The notes beneath the pieces are model-generated. The model ran no database searches, was not told where the DNA came from, and worked only from the letters and a program-made list of their open reading frames with translations. 64,000 nucleotides of DNA from Opitutaceae bacterium (GTDB lineage Bacteria > Verrucomicrobiota > Verrucomicrobiia > Opitutales > Opitutaceae): NCBI GenBank assembly GCA_015075305.1, contig JABTUS010000001.1, forward strand, positions 434,001-498,000, written 5' to 3'. The translations under genes and the position numbers were made by a program. Positions 55,508 through 64,000 of this stretch are shown piece after piece (within the stretch, counting starts at the first letter, position 1; each line of letters begins with the position of its first letter).

Positions 55508-57139
55508 TCAGGGCCTTTCACCTCTCGCGATCCTCTCCGCCTCGCGGTACTGGGCGCGAAAAATTCGTCCGAGGCGGCTCGCGAGATTGACCTCGTCCAC
55601 CTTGTTCTTCGAATTCAGCGCTTTCTGGATCGAGCCGCGCGCCTCGTCGTAGTTGACCGCGGCAAGATCCTGGAGGCGCGCCAGTGCCGCGGTTCTCCGG
55701 TCCTCGGAAGCCCCCTGAATCGCCCGCCACGCCGAGATGAGCTCACTGTGCGAGTCGAGCGCCATGACACGAATGATGAAGGACATCTCGCGGAAAAGCC
55801 CGCCGGTCCATTTCTCATGATAGATCAACTGGTCCTTTGATCCGAAGGGATTGTCCGATGGATCGGTCCTGAACTCCTTCCATGCGTCGCTGGCATAGAA
55901 GTCACGGCGGACCGGCAGCCGCCTCAGCGCGAAGCGTTCGGGACCGCCGGGTGCTCCGGGTCGAAAATTCCAGAGTTTCTGTCCGTCCATCGACAGACAG
56001 AAATCAATAAAGGCGATCGCGGCCTTCCTGTTGGGTGCCCCGCGGAGCAGGGCGATCGGATCGACGGAGCTCACCGTCCCCCCCTCCGGTGAAACATAGC
56101 CCACGCGATCGCTCCCGTCGCGACGCCTCACGGCCTCCTCCTGCTGCCGGCCATAGAAATCGATGCACATTCCCACCGCACAGTTGCCCGCGGCGACATC
56201 GATCGGCGGCTTCTGCGAGGTGTCGGTGAAGTATCTCGAGTTGGCCGAGATCAACTGCAGCAGCCGAAGCCCGTCCAGCCAGCCTTCCGAAACCGCCCGC
56301 GCCTCGATCGGACCCGTATCATCCACCCGCCCGCCCACGGACGCGACCAGCGCCTTGAGACGCCGCTGCATCTGCTGCTGGATGACATTCTCGAAGGCCT
56401 TGGCGATCGATCCGCTCTTGGTCGGATCGGCAAGCGCGACCTCCGAGCCCAAGCGCGGATCCTTCAGATCCTCCCACGCCTTCGGTTTGCCGGAAAATCC
56501 GAGCCGCCTCAGCGAATCGCGGTTGAAGACAATGCCGTAGGAACTCAACACGGCGCCCACCCATCGCCCGCCCGCATCCCAGTATTCCTCCCCAGCAAAC
56601 TGCCTTGGAATCGTGCTGTCAGTGAACCACTCCGGGTGGCGCTGGAGCACGCCGCTGTCCACGATCCTGCCAGCCTGGGCCTGCCTCATGAAATCGTAGG
56701 TCCCGCCGCCGAAGAACAGATCGATCCGGCAGCCGACATCCGACGCAAGGAACGCCGCCCTGGCCTCGCGGACAATCGCGGGGGATTTCTCATCCACCCG
56801 CGCGCTGCTGAATCCCGCCTGGACATCATTGCTCCAGGGCCTGCCCAGCCTGCCGGTCCAGAAATACTGAAATGCAGCCGTGTATTCACTTTCCAGATAC
56901 CTCGCAATCTCGCTCGTACCCCCGATCACCCGCCAGTCCACGAAGATCGTCCTCCCGGTCTTTTCCCGGTACCAGGCTTCAAACGCCCGCCCGAACTCGT
57001 GGCGGATCGCCTCGTTGTGCGGCGTGATGATCACCAGGGTCTCATCGGCATGCCCCCCCACCGGCTTCCCGGGGCGAAGGATGAACGGCAGCGCCAGGGT
57101 CGCAATCAGCGCAAGGACAATGGCTGACCGTTTCAGCAT
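55508..57139 (-). CDS. ABC transporter extracellular substrate-binding protein
   Basis: A 543-aa exported binding protein, longer than the usual 340-400 aa. The leader (MLKRSAIVLALIATLALPF) is a signal peptide or membrane anchor. The body resembles family 1/6 iron, spermidine or phosphonate binders: LVIITPHNEAIRHEFGRAF, ALADPTKSGSIAKAFENV and IALLRGAPNRKAAIAFIDF. A C-terminal extension of about 130 residues (FREMSFIIRVMALDSH, QDLAAVNYDEARGSIQ) is extra. ATG 57139 lies 13 bp after the ATPase gene. No permease gene follows. The ligand is unknown, ferric iron being one candidate. Confidence 0.82.
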   Translation of the reverse strand: MLKRSAIVLALIATLALPFILRPGKPVGGHADETLVIITPHNEAIRHEFGRAFEAWYREKTGRTIFVDWRVIGGTSEIARYLESEYTAAFQYFWTGRLGRPWSNDVQAGFSSARVDEKSPAIVREARAAFLASDVGCRIDLFFGGGTYDFMRQAQAGRIVDSGVLQRHPEWFTDSTIPRQFAGEEYWDAGGRWVGAVLSSYGIVFNRDSLRRLGFSGKPKAWEDLKDPRLGSEVALADPTKSGSIAKAFENVIQQQMQRRLKALVASVGGRVDDTGPIEARAVSEGWLDGLRLLQLISANSRYFTDTSQKPPIDVAAGNCAVGMCIDFYGRQQEEAVRRRDGSDRVGYVSPEGGTVSSVDPIALLRGAPNRKAAIAFIDFCLSMDGQKLWNFRPGAPGGPERFALRRLPVRRDFYASDAWKEFRTDPSDNPFGSKDQLIYHEKWTGGLFREMSFIIRVMALDSHSELISAWRAIQGASEDRRTAALARLQDLAAVNYDEARGSIQKALNSKNKVDEVNLASRLGRIFRAQYREAERIARGERP

Positions 57140-57152
57140 GCGCGAAACCGGT

Positions 57153-58223
57153 TCAGGACAGCAGGACAACGACGTCCCGCGAATTCACCGTGGCGTGCAG
57201 CTCGCGTCTGGAACCCGGTCCTGCTTCGCCTGGATTGAGCTCGTACACCTTCAGCCGGTTCGATCCCGCCACGAAATCGTGCTGGCACACCTCGCCAAGG
57301 TACACGGACTCCCCGATCGAGCCGCGCACGCTGTTCCTGGGCTGCGCCGAGTCCGAGAGCGTCCAGCATTCGGGGCGAACAGACACGGTCACCTGGGTGC
57401 CGACAGCCGCACTTGCCGCCCCGTCGCCAAGAAACCCCTCGAACTGGCACATGTCGGTGTCCACAACAACCCGCTCACCTTCAACCGCACGCACGGTGCC
57501 CTTGAAGAAGTCGGTGTCACCGATGAAATTTGCGACGGTGCGGAACCTCGGGCGGCGGTAGATCTCGCGGGGCGAACCGACCTGCAGGATGTGGCCGTTC
57601 TCGAGGATGGCCATGCGGTCCGAGATCGAAAGCGCCTCCTTCTGGTCGTGCGTGACATAGACCGTGGTCAGTTTGAATTCCTTGCACACGCGCCGGATTT
57701 CCGTGCGCATCTCCAGCCTCAGCTTGGCGTCGAGATTCGACAGCGGCTCATCGAGCAGCAGACAGCGCGGCCTGATCACCAGAGCACGCGCAAGCGCCAC
57801 GCGCTGCTGCTGGCCACCGGAAAGCTGGTTGGGTTTGCGGTCCGCGTAGGCATTCATGCGCACGGACTCCAGCGCCTCCCCCACCCTGCGCCTCACCTCA
57901 CCCTTCGGGGTCTTCCGCTCATGCAGGCCAAAGGCCACGTTCTCGGCCACGGACATGTGCGGCCAGAGCGCGTAGCTCTGAAACATCATGCCCGCGTTTC
58001 GCTTGTGGGGCTCCAGCCGGGTCACGTCCTCCTCCCCAAAAAAAATCCGCCCCTCGTCCGGAATATTGAATCCCGCCAGGCTCCGCAGCAGCGTGGTTTT
58101 TCCGCACCCCGACGGCCCCAGGAGAAAAAAGAGCTCTCCCGGTTCGATGACGAGGTCGAGCCCGCGGAGCGCGACAACATTGCCGAACTTCTTGGTTAGG
58201 TTCTCGATGCGAATCGCTATCAT
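57153..58223 (-). CDS. ABC transporter ATP-binding protein, PotA/FbpC type
   Basis: A 356-aa importer ATPase. Walker [11 protein letters not shown]-loop [12 protein letters not shown], signature LSGGQQQR, Walker [16 protein letters not shown] and switch VTHDQKEAL are present, followed by a TOBE regulatory domain ([10 protein letters not shown]). The ATG at 58223 starts at [13 protein letters not shown]; the frame to 58349 is overlong. It is directly upstream of its binding protein, but the permease normally encoded with them is missing from this locus. Confidence 0.92.
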   Translation of the reverse strand: MIAIRIENLTKKFGNVVALRGLDLVIEPGELFFLLGPSGCGKTTLLRSLAGFNIPDEGRIFFGEEDVTRLEPHKRNAGMMFQSYALWPHMSVAENVAFGLHERKTPKGEVRRRVGEALESVRMNAYADRKPNQLSGGQQQRVALARALVIRPRCLLLDEPLSNLDAKLRLEMRTEIRRVCKEFKLTTVYVTHDQKEALSISDRMAILENGHILQVGSPREIYRRPRFRTVANFIGDTDFFKGTVRAVEGERVVVDTDMCQFEGFLGDGAASAAVGTQVTVSVRPECWTLSDSAQPRNSVRGSIGESVYLGEVCQHDFVAGSNRLKVYELNPGEAGPGSRRELHATVNSRDVVVLLS

Positions 58224-58351
58224 TCCGCGCTGATGGGCGCGCCAAAACCAAGGTTTCGCGGGCGGTCGAGTCAAAGGAAATAACCGCCGACCATTGCCAT
58301 GCCGGTCTTGCACCCGCGGTCCACCTGCCCTTGCTGGAGGGAATTCCAACC

Positions 58352-58924
<573 letters not shown>

Positions 58925-59057
58925 ATTGAAGAGGGGGAGCGGTATGAGCCGTGCCGTCCTCACCCGAGGGAAATTGCGTCCTCGTGTGCACAAAACACCG
59001 GCAGACCCGCCTCAGGAGGATTCTGCAGGTGCGGTATGTGAGCGCGACCAACCCGAC

Positions 59058-59534
59058 CTATTCACCGATACTGGCGGCCAACCGCGTGACCAAAGCGGGA
59101 CTATAGTAGATTCCCTGCGCCCGCATTGATTGGGCTGCTGTCGTGAAAGACTGGATCAGACCGCCCTGCTTTGCCTTCAAGAGTATGCCCAGCGTACCGG
59201 TGATTTTCAGACCAAGGAATTCTGCATGATTTCGACCTAGTTTTTCATCAATGATCACCAGGTCCGCCTTCTTCGCGCAAGCCAGCTCAAGAGTATCACG
59301 TTCTCCGGCGTCGAGCTCCCATAGCGCGGATGGCATGCCGGTGGGTTGCAGAGACGGCACGATTTCCAACCATTGCAGGGCGGACATATCCGGCAGCGCG
59401 ATCGGTCCTCCCATGCGGCATTCAGCGGCCACCGATGCAGCGATATGCACTCGTTGAAACAATGCCGGAAGCAGATGCAGTGCTTCAATGCTGGCCAGGG
59501 AAATCAGTGGAGTCGTGTTGGAGAAAACAATCAC
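59058..59534 (-). CDS. DUF3368-type PIN-like toxin of a type II toxin-antitoxin pair
   Basis: A 158-aa PIN-fold-like protein: VIVFSNTTPLISLASIEAL at the start (the acidic position of PIN domains is replaced by asparagine, as in DUF3368), ELDAGERDTLELACAKKADLVIIDEK in the middle and LKITGTLGILLKAKQGGLI. Members are predicted ribonuclease toxins. The start is GTG 59534, which overlaps the stop of the antitoxin as GTGA and so couples translation; the frame upstream to 59639 belongs to the antitoxin region. The missing aspartate leaves the catalytic mechanism open. Confidence 0.82.
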   Translation of the reverse strand: MIVFSNTTPLISLASIEALHLLPALFQRVHIAASVAAECRMGGPIALPDMSALQWLEIVPSLQPTGMPSALWELDAGERDTLELACAKKADLVIIDEKLGRNHAEFLGLKITGTLGILLKAKQGGLIQSFTTAAQSMRAQGIYYSPALVTRLAASIGE

Positions 59535-59794
59535 AGGAGGACAGTCTCGCGCCGGAAGTCGTCCTGCGTGTCGGCAAGAAGCTGACCACCCTCTTGCATC
59601 GCAATCAGCAGGAACCTCGTACGCGGCATCTTGAGCCATCGAGCAGCAAGACCGGACGACAAACGGCCGTCCCGAAACAATGCCACCGCTGCGCGGAGTT
59701 TTACTTCGTCACGAAACTGCTCCGCGCTCACACGCAGCCCCAAGAGCAACTCCTCCGGGCAATCCAGTTCTATGGTCTCTTGCATGCCAGCCAT
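59531..59794 (-). CDS. UPF0175-family antitoxin
   Basis: An 87-aa protein with the UPF0175 pattern: acidic N-terminal strand (ETIELDCPEELLLGL), SAEQFRDEVKLRAAVALFRDGRLSSGLAARW-type helices and a LLIAMQEGGQL turn. Such proteins precede DUF3368 toxins and are taken as their antitoxins and DNA-binding autorepressors. ATG 59794 or ATG 59785 could start it. It overlaps the toxin start by 4 bp. Confidence 0.82.
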   Translation of the reverse strand: MAGMQETIELDCPEELLLGLRVSAEQFRDEVKLRAAVALFRDGRLSSGLAARWLKMPRTRFLLIAMQEGGQLLADTQDDFRRETVLL

Positions 59795-59882
59795 TCTTCA
59801 CGAAAACGACTGCTATGCAAGTCCGTCGCATTCGAGGTGCTCACCCCAAGCTCGCCTTCCCCGCCCACTTCGACTGCACGGC

Positions 59883-61931
59883 CTATCGTTTCCTCCCGGA
59901 AAACCCACCGCCCTTCCTCCTTTTCCAGGGTGTTGAACTACCCGGCAACGCCGCCTTTTTCTTGTAGTCCCCGGTTCGGAGGGCCTGGACCTGGTCACGC
60001 AGCAGGGCCGCGCGTTCAAATTCGAGCCGCTCCGATGCCGCGGTCATCTCGAGCTCAAGCTCCGCGATGACAGCCGCAACATCCTCGGCACCGTCCTCCG
60101 CGGCCATTTGATCCTCCGAGGCATCCTTCCCGCCGCCATCGTAAACGTGAAGGCTTGCCTGCGCCGCACGCGTGACGCTGCGGGGAGTGATGCCGTGCGC
60201 CGCGTTGTAGGCGAGTTGTTTCTCCCGGCGTCCCTGCGTGATCTCAATCGTGCGGTCAATCGATGCGGTGCGCTTGTCGGCATAGAAGATCACCCGGCCC
60301 CGCTCGTGCCGCGCCGCGCGTCCCGCCGTCTGGATCAGCGAGGTTTCGCTGCGCAGGAATCCCTCCTTGTCCGCATCAAGTATCGCCACCAGCGCCACCT
60401 CCGGCAGGTCGAGCCCCTCGCGCAGCAGATTGATTCCTACAAGCACATCGAAGTTTCCAAGGCGCAGGTTGCGCAGGATCTCCACGCGCTCGATCGCATC
60501 GATGTCGCTGTGCAGATACTCGACGCGAATCTTTGACTCGCGAATGTGGCTCGTCAGGTCCTCGGAAAGCCGCTTGGTCAGCGTGGTCACCAGGACGCGC
60601 TCCTTTCGCGCCACCGCATGCCGAATCTCGCCGATCAGATCCTCGACCTGCCCCTTGGTGGGCCGCACGGAAATCTCGGGATCGAGCAGCCCGGTGGGCC
60701 GGATGACCTGCTCGGCCACGACCGCGGAAATGCCGAGTTCGTAGGGCGACGGCGTCGCGGAGACAAAGAGGGTCTGCCCCGTGATCTCCTTGAACTCCTC
60801 GAAGGACTGCGGACGGTTGTCCAGCGCCGACGGCAGACGGAAACCGAAGTCAACCAGCACCTGCTTGCGCGCGCGGTCTCCATTGTACATGCCGCCAATC
60901 TGGGGAACGGTGGCGTGACTCTCGTCCACCATCAGCAGAAAATCCTTCGGAAAAAAGTCTATGAGACAGAACGGCCGGGACCCCGGTTTCCTGCCCGCCA
61001 GATGCATCGAATAGTTTTCAATGCCGCTGCAGAATCCCATCTCCTGCAGCATCTCCAGATCGTAGTTCGTGCGCATCCGGATGCGCTGGGCCTCCAGATA
61101 GAGCGACTTGCCCTCAAAATACGCCACGCGCTCGTCGAGCTCCTTCCGGATGCCGGCAACGGCACCCTCCAGCTTGCCCTTCGTCGTGACATACTGATTG
61201 GCCGGGTAGAGGTCGAACGCCTCCAGCGGTCGGATCACCTCGCCCGTCAGCGGATCGAACTCCTGGATCGATTCGATCTCATCTCCCCAGAGCTCCACTC
61301 GAAGCGCCTGCTCGCTGTAGGCGGGCATGATGTCGATCACATCCCCGCGCACCCGGAAACGTCCGCGTTTGAGCTCGTAGTCATTGCGCTCGTAAAGATT
61401 GTCCACCAGGCGCTCGAGCAGTTTTCCCCGCCCGATCGCGCCGCCGCGCTTCAGGTCGATGCGCAGTTCCTGAAAATCCTCGGGCGAGCCCAGTCCGTAG
61501 ATGCACGAGACGCTGGCGATGACGATCACGTCCCGGCGCGACACCAGCGAACTCGTGGTCGCGATGCGCAGGCGCTCGATCTCCTCGTTGATCGAGGAAT
61601 CCTTTTCAATGTAAGTGTCCGACGACGCCACGTACGCCTCGGGCTGGTAGTAGTCGTAATAGCTGACAAAGTACTCGACCGCGTTTTCCGGAAAGAAATT
61701 CTTGAACTCCGAATACAACTGCGCCGCCAGAGTCTTGTTGTGCGAAATGATCAGTGTGGGGCGTCCGCATTGCGCGATGACGTTCGCCATCGTGTACGTC
61801 TTGCCCGATCCCGTGACACCCAGGAGCGTCTGATAGCGGTTCCCCTCCCGAATCGACCGCACGAGCGATTCGATCGCCTGAGGCTGGTCCCCGGTGGGCT
61901 GGTACTCGGCACTGAGCTTGAAAAGTGACAT
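59883..61931 (-). CDS. uvrB: UvrABC system protein B
   Basis: A 682-aa damage-recognition helicase of nucleotide excision repair. Visible are Walker A LLGVTGSGKTYTMANV, the beta-hairpin text EYFVSYYDYYQPEAYV, VDESHATVPQIGGMYNGD, GINLLREGLDLPEV, QTAGRAARH and the C-terminal UVR motif (AASERLEFERAALLRDQ) that contacts UvrC. ATG 61931 is conserved; the frame open to 62018 is overlong. It is divergent from eno. Confidence 0.96.
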   Translation of the reverse strand: MSLFKLSAEYQPTGDQPQAIESLVRSIREGNRYQTLLGVTGSGKTYTMANVIAQCGRPTLIISHNKTLAAQLYSEFKNFFPENAVEYFVSYYDYYQPEAYVASSDTYIEKDSSINEEIERLRIATTSSLVSRRDVIVIASVSCIYGLGSPEDFQELRIDLKRGGAIGRGKLLERLVDNLYERNDYELKRGRFRVRGDVIDIMPAYSEQALRVELWGDEIESIQEFDPLTGEVIRPLEAFDLYPANQYVTTKGKLEGAVAGIRKELDERVAYFEGKSLYLEAQRIRMRTNYDLEMLQEMGFCSGIENYSMHLAGRKPGSRPFCLIDFFPKDFLLMVDESHATVPQIGGMYNGDRARKQVLVDFGFRLPSALDNRPQSFEEFKEITGQTLFVSATPSPYELGISAVVAEQVIRPTGLLDPEISVRPTKGQVEDLIGEIRHAVARKERVLVTTLTKRLSEDLTSHIRESKIRVEYLHSDIDAIERVEILRNLRLGNFDVLVGINLLREGLDLPEVALVAILDADKEGFLRSETSLIQTAGRAARHERGRVIFYADKRTASIDRTIEITQGRREKQLAYNAAHGITPRSVTRAAQASLHVYDGGGKDASEDQMAAEDGAEDVAAVIAELELEMTAASERLEFERAALLRDQVQALRTGDYKKKAALPGSSTPWKRRKGGGFSGRKR

Positions 61932-62073
61932 GCGCGAAAGCCGACAACTTCGCCTCACCCCGCGGATTCTGCAACAATCGGAATCCCTGACCCAGATCAC
62001 CGCGCATATCGCACCCAATTCGCAGCCACTGATTGATTGTTCTTTTCTCCCGGGATCAGCTGGTTTTCAATGA

Positions 62074-63432
<1,359 letters not shown>

Positions 63433-63467
63433 CCACCGCGGTCATCGCGCATCATCCTTTCACCTCC

Positions 63468-63498
63468 AAGCCGGATGCGAGCACGCGTCCGGCTTTTT
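63468..63498 (+). terminator. Intrinsic terminator after eno
   Basis: AAGCCGGA (63468-63475) pairs with TCCGGCTT across a 15-nt loop and is followed by a T-run (63493-63497). It lies 36 bp after the eno stop and also 3' of the convergent response-regulator gene. Confidence 0.85.
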
Positions 63499-63519
63499 GC
63501 GCGCGCCGCCTTCGGCTGC

Positions 63520-63915
63520 TCATTCCGAACCTTCGTCATCGGGATCAGCAAGGAACTCCTGGATTTGTCGCAGGATTTCCTGCTTGGGCGTGTCCTTGCG
63601 GACATAGCCGTCGGCGCCCGCATTGGCCGCCGCCATCACGGTGGCGGCAGCCGCCTCGCAGCTCAGGAAAATCACCGGGACATCCTCATCGACAGCGCGG
63701 ATGCGTTTCAAGAGATCCAGGCCCGAGGCGCCTCCCGGCAGGTGCAGATCGAGAATGATGACGCCGGGTTGATTCTGCTGGTAAAGCGAAAACCCGGTTT
63801 CGGCATCTCCCGCCGCGAGCGTATGCCCGACCCCCAGTTCCCGCAGGATCAGGGATACATACGTCTGAACATGCGCCTCATCGTCGACGACCAGTGCAAG
63901 ATTGGGGATGGCCAC
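63520..63915 (-). CDS. Single-domain response regulator (CheY-like receiver)
   Basis: A 131-aa receiver domain without an output domain. Acidic pocket LVVDDEAHV, phosphoacceptor aspartate in GVIILDLHLPGG, VIFLSCE (threonine position taken by serine) and lysine in YVRKDTPKQE are visible. It would relay phosphate or bind a partner such as a kinase or adaptor. No kinase is adjacent in the window. Convergent with eno across a shared terminator. Confidence 0.88.
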   Translation of the reverse strand: MAIPNLALVVDDEAHVQTYVSLILRELGVGHTLAAGDAETGFSLYQQNQPGVIILDLHLPGGASGLDLLKRIRAVDEDVPVIFLSCEAAAATVMAAANAGADGYVRKDTPKQEILRQIQEFLADPDDEGSE

Positions 63916-64000
63916 GATCTGAAGTGGCTAGATGCCAGCCGCCCTGTGGCAAGCCCGTTCTCGAAGAGGGCAACCCCGGAGGTTCTTGACCACGGATCGA

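Noticed and set aside
60546-61928. 460-codon open frame opposite uvrB
   Set aside because: uvrB has every family motif on the minus strand; the antisense product has none.

Overview
The window looks like a GC-rich chromosomal segment from a Verrucomicrobiota bacterium, most likely of the Opitutaceae type. This is an inference from content: a very large SusC-like TonB receptor with a short plug leader, secreted glycosidases, DapL-type lysine synthesis, a nos (nitrous oxide reduction) cluster with a clade II-like NosZ sequence, and many genes without a strong Shine-Dalgarno site. No rRNA, tRNA or CRISPR array was found.

Layout. 1-8.5 kb: a UvrD/PcrA helicase, then a secreted carbohydrate block (GH38-like and GH36-like enzymes on the minus strand, a BNR sialidase divergent from them). 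8.6-17.8 kb: a nos/denitrification block. On the minus strand is an operon of a SCO copper protein with a CusF-like domain, a double DUF2249 protein, a polytopic membrane protein and a DUF59 protein. On the plus strand are a decayed nosZ, a nos-associated membrane protein, nosD, nosF and nosY, followed by a Crp/Fnr regulator (minus) and a small DUF2249 gene (plus). Two Fnr/Dnr-type boxes sit exactly 41.5 bp upstream of two start codons. NosZ itself has lost its N-terminal third, carries a 2-nt insertion and lacks its C-terminal end, so the accessory genes appear to outlive the enzyme.

18.3-31 kb: a lower-GC accessory island of Rhs C-terminal modules, each with a different tip and a candidate immunity gene. 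The first two share a 1.27-kb duplicated Rhs core. An IS4-family element with a 10-bp target duplication splits core from tip in module 1; removing it restores the frame. A second IS4-type element with an 11-bp duplication and a DUF6788-like passenger lies upstream of module 2, and a short non-coding element with long inverted ends lies next to module 3.

31.8-43.8 kb: a TonB receptor, a small secreted protein, a double-length UxaA-type protein under a LacI regulator, a CrtI-like oxidoreductase, an acyl carrier protein with a ketoacyl synthase, and galE. 43.8-64 kb: mostly core genes. These are an NtrC-type regulator, PilT-like ATPase, dapA-dapB-ruvA, an ECF sigma/anti-sigma pair, panC-nadB, dapL, rpe, an iron/polyamine-type ABC ATPase with its binding protein but no permease, hpt, a UPF0175/DUF3368 toxin-antitoxin pair, uvrB, eno and a single-domain response regulator.
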